A DNA stretch of 64,000 nucleotides from Collimonas arenae (lineage in GTDB: Bacteria > Pseudomonadota > Gammaproteobacteria > Burkholderiales > Burkholderiaceae_D). Positions 50,807 to 59,495 of the stretch are shown in pieces (the first letter of the stretch is position 1; every line of letters begins with the position of its first letter). Under the pieces are notes generated by a model that saw only the letters and a list, made by a program, of their open reading frames with translations, did no database searches and was not told where the DNA came from. The DNA lies in contig NZ_CP013233.1 of the NCBI RefSeq assembly GCF_001584165.1, forward strand, positions 1,488,001 to 1,552,000, given 5' to 3'. A program made the position numbers and the translations under genes.

Positions 50807-51685
50807 TTAGCGCCCAAGATAAACTTCAATCACGCGCTCATCGGCCTGGACTTCCGACATTTTCCCTGCGGCCAGCACCGAGCCTTCATGCAGGACCGTT
50901 ACCTTGCCTTGCTGGGCGATTTCGGCGACGAAGCCCATGTCGTGCTCGACCACCATGATCGAATGCTTGCCGCGCAATTCGTTGAGCAGTTCGGCGGTGC
51001 GGGCGGTTTCCGCGTCGGACATGCCGGCCACCGGCTCATCCAGCAATAGCAACTGAGGCTCCTGCATCAGCAACATGCCGATTTCCAGCCATTGCTTCTG
51101 GCCGTGCGAGAGCAGGCCGGCCAGGCGTCGCTCGTTGCCGTTCAGGCGTATCAATCTCAGGCAGGCGTCGATCTTGTCGACCTGCTCTGTCGTCAGGCGC
51201 GAAAACAAGGTGCTCTTGACACGCTTGTCCATCTTCATCGCCAGCTCAAGATTTTCGAACACGGTATGCTGTTCGAATACCGTCGGGCGTTGGAACTTGC
51301 GGCCGATGCCCGCGTGGGCGATGTCGTATTCGGTCAGCCTGGTGAGATCGATGCTCTGGCCGAAAAAGGCGGTGCCGGCGGTTGGCCTGGTCTTGCCGGT
51401 AATGACATCCATCATGGTGGTCTTGCCAGCGCCGTTGGGGCCGATGATACAGCGCAGTTCACCAACCGAAATGTCGAGGTTCAGGTTGTTGAGCGCCTTG
51501 AAGCCATCGAACGATACCGTGATGTTTTCCAGGTAGAGGATCGCGCCATGCGTGGTGTCGACGCCTTCCGGCTTGATCCGCGCATACGAGGTGCCATAAT
51601 CGGCATGGCGGGTGTTGTCGACGTTTTCCGACGGCTGCGCTGGATCATAAATTGGACTGATGCGCGGATTGATCGGTTGGTTCAT
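50807..51685 (-). CDS. urtD: urea ABC transporter ATP-binding protein UrtD
   Basis: 292 residues from ATG 51683-51685, chosen for the strong AAGGAGG upstream; the open frame continues above it inside urtC. LivG-like ATPase: Walker A GPNGAGKTTMMD, signature LLSHGQKQWLEIGMLL (the SHGQKQWLEI form typical of UrtD), Walker B LLLLDEPVAGMSDAE. The first 55 residues are a polar extension. It overlaps the urtC stop by 4 bases. Confidence 0.95.
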   Translation of the reverse strand: MNQPINPRISPIYDPAQPSENVDNTRHADYGTSYARIKPEGVDTTHGAILYLENITVSFDGFKALNNLNLDISVGELRCIIGPNGAGKTTMMDVITGKTRPTAGTAFFGQSIDLTRLTEYDIAHAGIGRKFQRPTVFEQHTVFENLELAMKMDKRVKSTLFSRLTTEQVDKIDACLRLIRLNGNERRLAGLLSHGQKQWLEIGMLLMQEPQLLLLDEPVAGMSDAETARTAELLNELRGKHSIMVVEHDMGFVAEIAQQGKVTVLHEGSVLAAGKMSEVQADERVIEVYLGR

Positions 51686-52821
51686 GCGTCCTCCTTGCTG
51701 GCTTCCGGCTTGCTCTTCAAGTGATTTTTCAGTTTCTCCGCCAAGCCCAGAATGCCTTGCGGCATGAACAATGTCACCAGGATGAAAATCAGGCCCAGCG
51801 CATACAGCCACAGATCAGGGAAGGCGCCGGTGAACCAGCTCTTCAATCCATTTACCGAGAAGGCGCCAATGATCGGGCCAAGCAGTGAACCGCGGCCGCC
51901 GACTGCGGCCCAGATCACCATCTCGATCGAATTTCCGGGCGACATTTCCGACGGATTGATGATGCCGACTTGCGGTACATACAAGGCGCCTGCAATCCCG
52001 CACAATACCGCCGACAAGGTCCAGACAAACAGCTTGAACCAGAGCGGGTTGTAGCCGATGAACATCAGCCGCGATTCGGAGTCGCGTACCGCTTGCAGCA
52101 CCCGGCCCAGCTTGGAGGTGACGATCCAGCGACACAGCAGCAGGGCGCCCAGCAGGAATGCCAGCGTAATCAGGTAGAGCACGGCCTTGGTCGACGGCGC
52201 GGTGATCGAATAGCCGAGGATGCGCTTGAAGTCGGTGAAGCCGTTGTTGCCGCCGAAGCCGGTATTGTTGCGGAAGAACAGCAACATGAAGGCGAAGGTC
52301 ATGGCCTGCGTGATGATGGAAAAATACACGCCCTTGATGCGCGAACGGAAGGCAAAGTAGCCGAACACGAAGGCCAATACGCCCGGTACCAACACCACCA
52401 GCGCCATGCAATACCAGAAGTTGTCGGTCATCGACCAGAACCAGGGATAGGTTTTCCAGTCGAGGAACACCATGAAGTCCGGCAGGTTGCTTTGGTACAC
52501 GCCGTCGCGGCCGATGGCTCGCATCAGGTACATGCCGTGGGCGTAGCCGCCCAATGCGAAGAACACGCCGTGGCCAAGCGACAGGATGCCGGTATAGCCC
52601 CACACCAGGTCAAGCGCCAGCGCAGCCATCGCATAGCACATGAACTTGCCGATCAGCGCCACGGTGTAGCTGGAAATGTGCAATACATGGCCGGCTGGGA
52701 ACCACAGATTAAGTAGCGGCAGCAGCGCCAGGATCAGGCTACCGATCAAGATGCCTGCCCATGCCTGGCGCGAGAACAATGGTGTATTCATTGCCGAGAT
52801 TTGTGTGGATGCAGTGCTCAT
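51682..52821 (-). CDS. urtC: urea ABC transporter permease UrtC
   Basis: 379 residues, LivM-like, about ten membrane helices. ALDLVWGYTGILSLGHGVFFALGGYAHGMYLM and VGGRGSLLGPIIGAFSVNGLKSW are the LivM/UrtC marks; the long loop with FMVFLDWKTYPWFWSMTDNFWY between helices is UrtC-specific. Forms the channel with UrtB. Four-base overlap with urtB. Confidence 0.95.
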   Translation of the reverse strand: MSTASTQISAMNTPLFSRQAWAGILIGSLILALLPLLNLWFPAGHVLHISSYTVALIGKFMCYAMAALALDLVWGYTGILSLGHGVFFALGGYAHGMYLMRAIGRDGVYQSNLPDFMVFLDWKTYPWFWSMTDNFWYCMALVVLVPGVLAFVFGYFAFRSRIKGVYFSIITQAMTFAFMLLFFRNNTGFGGNNGFTDFKRILGYSITAPSTKAVLYLITLAFLLGALLLCRWIVTSKLGRVLQAVRDSESRLMFIGYNPLWFKLFVWTLSAVLCGIAGALYVPQVGIINPSEMSPGNSIEMVIWAAVGGRGSLLGPIIGAFSVNGLKSWFTGAFPDLWLYALGLIFILVTLFMPQGILGLAEKLKNHLKSKPEASKEDA

Positions 52822-54422
52822 TCGACGCTCCTGCCTTTCAGCGCGAACAGGCCTTGCGGACGTTTTTGAATGAAGACGATGATGAACACCAGGATGGCGA
52901 TCTTGGCCAGTACCGCACCTGCCACCGGCTCCAGGAATTTGTTGACTTCGCCCAGGCCGAAGGCAGCAATCACGGTGCCGGCCAGCTGGCCAACGCCGCC
53001 CAGCACCACCACCATGAACGAGTCGACGATGTAGCCCTGGCCGAGATCCGGTCCGACATTACCAAGCTGCGACAGCGCCACGCCGCCGAGGCCGGCGATG
53101 CCGCAACCGAGACCGAAAGTCATCATGTCGATCTTGCCGGTGGAAACGCCGACACATGACGCCATGCGGCGGTTCTGCATGACGGCGCGCACAAACAGTC
53201 CGAGCCGCGTCTTATTCAGGATCAGCCATACCGCCAGCACCACGAACAGCGCGAAGAAGATGATGACGATGCGGTTATACGACAGCACCAGCGAGCCTAG
53301 CACGGTAACGCCGCCGGACATCCAGCTTGGATTGGCGACTTCGACGTTTTGCGCGCCGAAAATTGACCGCACCAGCTGCATCAGCATCAGGCTGATGCCC
53401 CAGGTGCAAAGCAGGGTTTCGAGCGGCCGGCCATACAACCAGCGCAGCACCAGGCGTTCCAGCACGATGCCTACCGCGGCGGTGACGATGAAGGCAGCAG
53501 GCAGGGCGACCAGCAGGTAGCCGTCCAGCGCGCCGGGGAAATACTGGCGGAACACCAATTGGCACACGTAGGTGGTGTAGGCGCCGATCATCAGCAGCTC
53601 GCCGTGCGCCATATTGATGATGCCCATCAGGCCGAAGGTAATCGCTAGCCCGAGCGCGGCCAGTAGCAACACGCTGCCGAGCGATATCCCATAGAACACT
53701 TTGCCCATGAAGTCGACGGTGGCCAGGTGGCGGTCCAGTACGCCGAGTGTGCGTACTGCCTCGATGCGCACGGCTTCGTCTGGTTCGGCATAGCTACCGT
53801 CGGGATTTTTGCTGAGCAGGTTTTCCAGAGCGGGGCGGATATTGGCATTGGTGCTGCCGGCCAGTGTTTGTACCGCGGCCTTGCGGGTGGCGGCATCGCT
53901 GGCGTGCAGGTTGGCGGTGGCGATGACCTGCTGCAGCATGGCTTGAATTTCAGGATCGCTTTCCTTGTGGAGTGCTTTGCTAATCAGCGGAATTTGAGCA
54001 GGATCGGCATTTTTCATCAAGTCGATGGCTGCGGCCATGCGCAGTTTGCGATTGCTTGAGAACAGCTTGAGACCGGAGAGAGCGCCTTCGACTACACCGC
54101 GCAGGCGGTTGTTGACGCTGATGCCTTCGGCGTCTTCGGGTGTCGGCAGGGTTTGGTCGGTGGCGGGGTTGAAGGCTTGGGTGTCGTCAACGATCAAGAT
54201 CGTACCGTCGGGCTTGGCGTAGAGGGCGTCGGTGTTGAGGGCGTTGAGAATCTTTAATGCGTCGTCGTTGGCGAGGGCCGCGATCTGGTTGACGGCGGAG
54301 ATGCGGGCGTCAGGATCGTCGCCAGCCAGCGGCTTGAGCAGGGCGGGGTCGATGGCGGCTTGTGCCAGCAGAGGTTGCAGGCACAAACTTGCGATAAGAA
54401 TGATTTTTCTTAGGGTTTTCAT
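52818..54422 (-). CDS. urtB: urea ABC transporter permease UrtB
   Basis: 534 residues. A signal peptide (1-22) is followed by about 200 periplasmic residues with HEAT-like helical repeats (DPDARISAVNQIAAL, RKLRMAAAIDLM, NLHASDAATRKAAVQTL), then about eight membrane helices of LivH type (GLMGIINMAHGELLMIGAYTTY; GVGQLAGTVIAAFGLGEVNKFLEP). The extra N-terminal domain is normal for UrtB and absent from LivH. The 570-bp gap to urtA is repeat-rich. Confidence 0.94.
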   Translation of the reverse strand: MKTLRKIILIASLCLQPLLAQAAIDPALLKPLAGDDPDARISAVNQIAALANDDALKILNALNTDALYAKPDGTILIVDDTQAFNPATDQTLPTPEDAEGISVNNRLRGVVEGALSGLKLFSSNRKLRMAAAIDLMKNADPAQIPLISKALHKESDPEIQAMLQQVIATANLHASDAATRKAAVQTLAGSTNANIRPALENLLSKNPDGSYAEPDEAVRIEAVRTLGVLDRHLATVDFMGKVFYGISLGSVLLLAALGLAITFGLMGIINMAHGELLMIGAYTTYVCQLVFRQYFPGALDGYLLVALPAAFIVTAAVGIVLERLVLRWLYGRPLETLLCTWGISLMLMQLVRSIFGAQNVEVANPSWMSGGVTVLGSLVLSYNRIVIIFFALFVVLAVWLILNKTRLGLFVRAVMQNRRMASCVGVSTGKIDMMTFGLGCGIAGLGGVALSQLGNVGPDLGQGYIVDSFMVVVLGGVGQLAGTVIAAFGLGEVNKFLEPVAGAVLAKIAILVFIIVFIQKRPQGLFALKGRSVE

Positions 54423-54489
54423 TAGTTTGTTTTTGCCAGCGGGTTGTGCTTTTTTACTGTCTCGGAATCACACTCAAAAGCAATTAAAC

Positions 54490-54593
54490 GGGGTCAGAGA
54501 ATTAAATGGGGTCAGAGTCAAATTAATTACACGTAGTTAAATGGAGGCGGAGTTTTTTTTCGGCGGGGTCTTACCGAAAATTACTCTGACCCC
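54490..54593. repeat. GGGGTCAGAG repeat cluster (two direct, one inverted)
   Basis: GGGGTCAGAG at 54490-54499 and 54508-54517, and the inverted form ACTCTGACCCC at 54583-54593. Second and third copies can fold over a 65-bp loop. A 9-bp inverted pair CTACGGAGT/ACTCCGTAG follows (54603-54611, 54665-54673). Repeats of this kind occur as dispersed REP-like elements in related genomes, often near REP-associated transposases; no transposase is here. Confidence 0.7.
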
Positions 54594-54705
54594 TTTTAAC
54601 GGCTACGGAGTGCGTGCGGTGGTGCATCAGCCTTTTTCGTCTGGCGTTACTTAAAACGGTTGCTACTCCGTAGAAGCTTGCCGGGGGCGGCCCGGCAGCC
54701 GCTCA

Positions 54706-54753
54706 CTTTCTTTGCTTCGCCCTAGCCGGGCGCCCGAAAGTAAGCAAAGAAAG
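54706..54753. repeat. 12-bp inverted repeat, dispersed-repeat type
   Basis: CTTTCTTTGCTT (54706-54717) and AAGCAAAGAAAG (54742-54753) around a GC-rich loop containing GCCC/GGGC. From 54865 to 54975 short GCAAC-type units repeat irregularly. No terminator T-run on the urtA sense strand. The 54423-54990 stretch holds these repeats and no gene. Confidence 0.65.
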
Positions 54754-54990
54754 GCGATCGCACAGCCGTTGCCCGCCGTTGGCGGGTTCCCAAATGAGCC
54801 GCGCGCCAGTCGGATGGGATACAAACTCGCTTCGCTCAAACATGTGTCCCATCATTCCCGACTGTCGCACGGCTTATTTGGCAACGTCAGCATGCGAAAA
54901 GTCAAAGGCAACTGCGACGTCAAAAGCAACGGCAACTTCAACCGCAACCGCAACTACAACGTCAAAAACAAACCTCGCTGCGTGCCTCTA

Positions 54991-56244
54991 TTAGAGTTTT
55001 TGCTTGCCTTCATTCCCCGGAATGTAAGGACTCCAAGGTTGTGCGCGGATAGTGGTTTTGGTTTTGCTGACTACGTTGAATTGGCCATCGGCTTTGATTT
55101 CGCCGATCATCACGGGTTTATGCAGGTGATGGTTGGTGGCGTCCATTTCCAGTACATAGCCGGACGGGGCGTTGAATTTCTGGCCGGCCATGGCGGCGAT
55201 GACTTTGTCGGTGTCGGTGGACTTGGCTTTTTCTACTGCCTGTTTCCACATGTAGATGCCGACGTAGGTCGCTTCCATTGGGTCGTTGGTGACTACCGTG
55301 CTGGCGTTCGGCAGGTTCTTGGCGAGCGCGTAGGCTTTCCATTTCTTGATGAACGCGGCGTTAACCGGATTCTTTACCGATTCGAAGTAATTCCACGCTG
55401 CCAGGTGGCCAACCAGCGGCTTGGTGTCGACGCCGCGCAGTTCTTCTTCACCTACCGAAAATGCGACGACCGGAACGTCGGTCGCTTTCAGGCCGGCATT
55501 GCCGAGTTCCTTGTAGAACGGGACGTTGGAGTCGCCGTTGATGGTGGAGATCACAGCCGTCTTGCCGCCGGCGGAGAATTTTTTGATGTTGGCGACGATG
55601 GTCTGGTAATCGGAATGGCCGAACGGTGTGTAGACTTCGTCGATGTCGCTATCCTTGACGCCCTTGCTGTGCAGGAACGCGCGCAGGATCTTGTTGGTGG
55701 TGCGCGGGTAGACATAGTCCGTGCCGAGCAGTACGAAACGCTTGGCGCCGCCGCCTTCTTTCGACATCAGGTATTCGGTGGCAGGGATTGCTTGCTGGTT
55801 CGGCGCAGCGCCGGTATAGAACACGTTTTTCTCCAGCTCTTCACCTTCGTATTGGACCGGATAGAACAATAAGCTGTTGAGTTCCTTGAACACTGGCAAC
55901 ACCGATTTGCGCGATACCGAGGTCCAGCAGCCGAACACTACCGATACCTTGTCCTGGGAAATCAGCTGTCGCGCTTTTTCGGCAAACAGCGGCCAGTTGG
56001 AGGCCGGATCGACCACGACAGGCTCCAATTTCTTGCCCATCACGCCGCCATTGGCATTGATCTCATCAATCGCCATCAAGGCAACATCCTTGAGTGAGGT
56101 TTCGGAAATCGCCATGGTACCGGACAAGGAGTGCAGGATACCTACCTTGATGGTGTCCGCAGCAAAAGCAGAAGGCAGCCATGAGCTTGCGGCAAGTGCG
56201 AAAGCGCCGAGTGCGGTGGCTTTGAGAACGGTGCGACGTGACAT
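54991..56244 (-). CDS. urtA: urea ABC transporter substrate-binding protein UrtA
   Basis: 417 residues from ATG 56242-56244, with AGGGAGAG upstream. The export signal reads MSRRTVLKATALGAFALAAS, a Tat-like twin-arginine start followed by a hydrophobic stretch and cleavage after AFA. The mature protein is LivK-like: IKVGILHSLSGTMAISE, VVDPASNWPLFAEKA, VFGCWTSVSRKSVLPVF and LNSLLFYPVQYEGEE are UrtA/FmdD-type rather than amino-acid LivK. Binds urea in the periplasm. First gene of the urt operon. Confidence 0.95.
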   Translation of the reverse strand: MSRRTVLKATALGAFALAASSWLPSAFAADTIKVGILHSLSGTMAISETSLKDVALMAIDEINANGGVMGKKLEPVVVDPASNWPLFAEKARQLISQDKVSVVFGCWTSVSRKSVLPVFKELNSLLFYPVQYEGEELEKNVFYTGAAPNQQAIPATEYLMSKEGGGAKRFVLLGTDYVYPRTTNKILRAFLHSKGVKDSDIDEVYTPFGHSDYQTIVANIKKFSAGGKTAVISTINGDSNVPFYKELGNAGLKATDVPVVAFSVGEEELRGVDTKPLVGHLAAWNYFESVKNPVNAAFIKKWKAYALAKNLPNASTVVTNDPMEATYVGIYMWKQAVEKAKSTDTDKVIAAMAGQKFNAPSGYVLEMDATNHHLHKPVMIGEIKADGQFNVVSKTKTTIRAQPWSPYIPGNEGKQKL

Positions 56245-56355
56245 GATTTTCTCTCCCTGTAAATGAACTCTAGAAATAGAACTAAAAACGGACCAAGAAA
56301 GCAGCGCGCCCAACAGCAGGCAAGAACGGGAATGCGTTGACTACCCAATTCCTAT

Positions 56356-56371
56356 AGCAGAATGCATGCCA
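56356..56371 (-). promoter_or_regulatory. sigma-54 (-24/-12) promoter of urtA
   Basis: On the minus strand TGGCATGCATTCTGCT matches TGGCAC-N5-TTGCT at all but two positions, with GG and GC exactly 12 bp apart as required. About 110 bp upstream of the urtA ATG. With the NtrC-like sites upstream this makes a coherent nitrogen-controlled promoter. Confidence 0.75.
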
Positions 56372-56492
56372 ATCAGATGGCAAGGCGAGACGCCACGTTT
56401 TCAGAGCTGGAGCTTGAATTTTGGGCAATGTTGGCGCAACGCAGGTTGTGCGCGCCCACAATTGGTGAGATGGCTTGTTGCTGCTGTATTGA

Positions 56493-56538
56493 TGCACCGA
56501 CGTGGTGCCGAAAGATGGCACGGCACCCCGTTGGGGCG
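56493..56538 (-). promoter_or_regulatory. two NtrC-type enhancer sites upstream of urtA
   Basis: Site 1 (56493-56509) TGCACCGACGTGGTGCC carries the perfect dyad GCACC-N5-GGTGC; it resembles the E. coli glnA NtrC site (TGCACC...GGTGC). Site 2 (56522-56538) has GCACC-N5-GGGGC, one mismatch. Centres are 29 bp apart, close to three helix turns, about 130 and 160 bp upstream of the -24 element. The rest of 56245-56701 has no gene; a CTGCGGC/GCCGCAG inverted repeat (56645-56684) lies near the end of the next gene. Confidence 0.72.
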
Positions 56539-56701
56539 TCAGGAAACCTGAACGGTGCAAAAAGGGGGCGCGCTAGCCCGCAGTCTGGCAGGCGTGACCT
56601 GTTTCAGGACATGAATGGCGAGGTCGGATGGGTAAAGCGGGTTGCTGCGGCGGGACCAGGCAGTTGATCCAGTTCCTGCCGCAGTAATGTGGTGCGATCG
56701 C

Positions 56702-57784
56702 TTAGGGGACGATGGTGGTAAACAGATAGACAGCAAAAATCACCAAATGCACTGTGCCTTGCATGACAGTGGTGCGGCCGGTGCCGAGGGAGAACGTGGC
56801 GACGATGAAAGACAGCAACAGCAGCACAGTAGATTTGATATCCAGGCCAAGAGTCAGGGTCCAGCCTGTAGCGAGCGAGACGATGGCCACTGCCGGGATG
56901 GTCAGGCCGATGCTGGCCAGCGCCGATCCGAGCGCCAGGTTGAGGCTGGTCTGCAAACGGTTGGCGCGCGCCGCCCGCACTGCGGCCAGCCCTTCAGGCA
57001 GTAGCACCACGGCGGCGATGATAATGCCGACCAGCGTTTTCGGCGCTCCGACGCTGGCGACGGCAGTTTCCAGCGTCGGCGCCAGCGATTTCGCCAGCAG
57101 GACCACAGCGCCCAGGCAAATCAGCAGCAGCACACCACTAATTGCAGCCACTTTCACCGATGGCGGATCTGCATGCACGTCTTCATTATTGATGGCTTCT
57201 TCCGGCAGAAAATAATCTCGATGTCGCACCGTTTGCACCAGCACGAAGGTGCCATAGAGAATCAGGGAGATGATCGCAATAAACCCTAGTTGGCTCGGCG
57301 TGTAGAAGGGACCTACCGCGCTTGAGGTGTAGTTCGGCAGCACCAGCGTCAGTACAGCAATGGCCGCTAATGTGGCGAGCGAGGCGCTGACCCCAAGCAA
57401 GCCGAAACTTTGTTCCTTATGGTGGCTGGCGCCAACCAGGAGACAAATGCCGACGATACCGTTGAGGATGATCATGATGGCTGCAAATACGGTATCGCGC
57501 GCCAGCCCTGTGGTTTCCTTGCCGCCGGCGAGCATCAGCGACACGATCAGCGCCACTTCGATCAACGTAACCGCCAGCGCCAGCACCAGAGTGCCATAGG
57601 GCTCGCCGACCCGATGAGCGACCACTTCAGCGTGGTACACAGCGGCCAGCACGCTGCCGAGCAGGCCGATCACCAGAAGTATTGTGTAGGCGCCGCCGAA
57701 GTTAAAAGTGGCGCCGCCGAGAAACAGCCAGCCGGCAAGCGGGGCTGCAACGGACCAGATAGGGAGGGAGGTTGAAATTTTCAT
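56702..57784 (-). CDS. CaCA-family cation/proton antiporter (ChaA-like)
   Basis: 360 residues from ATG 57782-57784; a GTG five codons upstream is an alternative. About eleven membrane helices in two repeats. The alpha-repeats read YHAEVVAHRVGEPYGTLVLALAVTLIEVALI and VLLPEGLAAVRAARANRLQTSLNLALGSALASIGLTIP, with the central Glu residues that bind cation. ChaA-type proteins exchange Ca2+, Na+ or K+ for H+. Not obviously tied to urea genes; it reads toward urtA on the same strand. Confidence 0.9.
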   Translation of the reverse strand: MKISTSLPIWSVAAPLAGWLFLGGATFNFGGAYTILLVIGLLGSVLAAVYHAEVVAHRVGEPYGTLVLALAVTLIEVALIVSLMLAGGKETTGLARDTVFAAIMIILNGIVGICLLVGASHHKEQSFGLLGVSASLATLAAIAVLTLVLPNYTSSAVGPFYTPSQLGFIAIISLILYGTFVLVQTVRHRDYFLPEEAINNEDVHADPPSVKVAAISGVLLLICLGAVVLLAKSLAPTLETAVASVGAPKTLVGIIIAAVVLLPEGLAAVRAARANRLQTSLNLALGSALASIGLTIPAVAIVSLATGWTLTLGLDIKSTVLLLLSFIVATFSLGTGRTTVMQGTVHLVIFAVYLFTTIVP

Positions 57785-57881
57785 ACGCCGATTTGACACG
57801 CACCGGACGTTTTTTGCAAGTATTGATTAATTACCATCTTTTTGCCGGCCGGACCGCGGCGTAGCCACGAGGCTTTGAGGG

Positions 57882-58493
57882 TCAGGCGCAAACGGCGGCG
57901 CAGCCGGCGTAGATGGCGTGATACAGGCTGCCGACAGATGTATTGTCGGTCCTGCTTGCGGACATTTGAAGGAAACGGATATTTTCTATTCGCTCCGATA
58001 GTGTAGAGACCAATGCCTGTCCGGCCGCGCTTTGCATATCGTCGACCAGTAGCAGCACCGGTAAATCCGGGTTCCAGGTTCTGGCGGCATGGACGGTGGA
58101 GAGCAGATGCCGATCCGTGTGCCATTGGCTGGCCTGGATAGAGAATATGGCCAGTTGCGCCGTCGCCAGTACATAGAGTGAACTGGCGTCCTCCAGTTTC
58201 GGCATGTCGACGATCACGTCGTGATACTGCATGCTGGCCGACGCCAGTTCCGCTGCAATATCGGCGGCGCCGACTTCGCGCAATTCAGCCGCGGTTTTGA
58301 TTGCCGTCGCCACCCAGCCATCGGCTGCGGCAATGTCTGGCTGCTGGCCGTTCTGTGGCGCAGCCGTTTTCTTGTAGATAAACAGAACGTCGCGCCCGGC
58401 CCGCGCCCGACGCCGGGCAATCGATGCCGCCAAGGAATTGAGTGGGTCGGATGGGCCAACGGTAGATGTGCGGGATGAGATGGTCAGAATCAT
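57882..58493 (-). CDS. ParA/MinD-like protein with degenerate Walker A
   Basis: 203 residues. The start MILTISSRTSTVGPSDPLNSLAASIARRRARAGRDVLFIY aligns by eye with the deviant Walker A beginning of ParA/MinD ATPases (K-G-G-x-G-K-S-T then alpha-helix and LID), but the signature lysines and the S/T are replaced (TSTVGPSDP). Later DVIVDMPKLEDASSLYVLATAQLAIF and LPVLLLVDDMQS follow the ParA sheet order. ATP binding is therefore doubtful; it may be a pseudo-ATPase acting as a partner or scaffold. It lies 7 bp downstream of the dapA-like gene and is probably co-transcribed with it. Confidence 0.65.
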   Translation of the reverse strand: MILTISSRTSTVGPSDPLNSLAASIARRRARAGRDVLFIYKKTAAPQNGQQPDIAAADGWVATAIKTAAELREVGAADIAAELASASMQYHDVIVDMPKLEDASSLYVLATAQLAIFSIQASQWHTDRHLLSTVHAARTWNPDLPVLLLVDDMQSAAGQALVSTLSERIENIRFLQMSASRTDNTSVGSLYHAIYAGCAAVCA

Positions 58494-58500
58494 GATGCGT

Positions 58501-59445
58501 TCATCTCACTAGCCCCAGGCGCCTGGATTCGCTGGCTTTATGCGGTTCAGGTTTGCCGTTTTTTTCCGCAGCTGGAATCGCCATCATTTTTTCCAGCGCC
58601 TTGCCCAGTTTGACCAAGCCGGTTGCCGACATCGGTGTCATCGGCAGTCGTAATTCATCCTGCAACAAGCCCTGCATGGCCAGCGCGGCCTTCAACGGCG
58701 CCGGATTCGGTTCTGAAAACAGTACCTGGATCAACGGCAGCATTTGGTTGAACAACGCACGTGCAGGCGCGACTTGTCCGTCGCGGACCAATCCGTGCAA
58801 GTGAACAAACAGATCAGGGCGAATGTGGGCAGCAGCGGAAATCGCTCCGTGACCGCCAAGACAAAGGGTGCTGAACAGCATGGCATCGTCGCCGCACAAG
58901 ACGTGCAGTCCGGTGCGATTGATCAGTTCCGCAGTCTGCGCGAGATTGCCGCCGCATTCCTTGATGGCGACGATGTTGGTGCAACGCTGCAGCGCGATCA
59001 CGGTACTGACATCAATATTGACGCCAGTCCTGGATAGGATGTTATACAGGATGAGCGGGCTTTCCGCAGCGGCGGCAATTGCTTCAAAATGCAGGCGTAT
59101 GCCTTCCTGCGAAGGCCGCACATAAGATGGTGCGGAGATCAGGAATCCGTCCGGACGAAGAGCATTCAGGCGCGTCACCTTTTCGGTGACCGCGCGCGTA
59201 TCGCTGCCACTGATGCCCATCACCACCGGGCAACGGTCCTGTACGGCTTCCATGACGGCGCATAGCATCTTGTCCTGCTCATGTTCGTTCAGCGTAGCGG
59301 CCTCGCCGGTGGTGCCGCATACGACCAGGCCGTGGGTGCCAGCGCCGGACAGGCGCAATGCAAGTTGCTGGGCGCTGTAAAGATCGAGTTTGCCTTGGCG
59401 GAAAGGCGTGACGAGGGGAACCCAAATACCTTCAAAGGTGGTCAT
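58501..59445 (-). CDS. dapA: DapA-family (dihydrodipicolinate synthase/NAL) aldolase
   Basis: 314 residues from ATG 59443-59445; the open frame continues upstream without family similarity. Class I aldolase TIM barrel that condenses pyruvate with aspartate semialdehyde in lysine and diaminopimelate synthesis. Key residues are in place: Thr45-Thr46 (CGTTGE), Tyr134 (LILYNILSRTG), Arg139 and Schiff-base Lys162 (VAIKECGGN). It may be the housekeeping DapA or a paralogue, since betaproteobacteria carry several. The C-terminal 25 residues are charged and atypical. Confidence 0.9.
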   Translation of the reverse strand: MTTFEGIWVPLVTPFRQGKLDLYSAQQLALRLSGAGTHGLVVCGTTGEAATLNEHEQDKMLCAVMEAVQDRCPVVMGISGSDTRAVTEKVTRLNALRPDGFLISAPSYVRPSQEGIRLHFEAIAAAAESPLILYNILSRTGVNIDVSTVIALQRCTNIVAIKECGGNLAQTAELINRTGLHVLCGDDAMLFSTLCLGGHGAISAAAHIRPDLFVHLHGLVRDGQVAPARALFNQMLPLIQVLFSEPNPAPLKAALAMQGLLQDELRLPMTPMSATGLVKLGKALEKMMAIPAAEKNGKPEPHKASESRRLGLVR

Positions 59446-59495
59446 GGTTTTAGCTTGCAATGTGGATTGATGTTGTTTGAGGCGACCGGTTGCGC

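Noticed and set aside
54712..55872. 386-codon plus-strand frame opposite urtA
   Set aside because: Most of it mirrors the urtA coding sequence; the front part is the GCAAC-type repeat tract.
56282..56560. 92-codon minus-strand frame upstream of urtA
   Set aside because: It covers the sigma-54 and NtrC elements, lacks a ribosome-binding site and has no domain.
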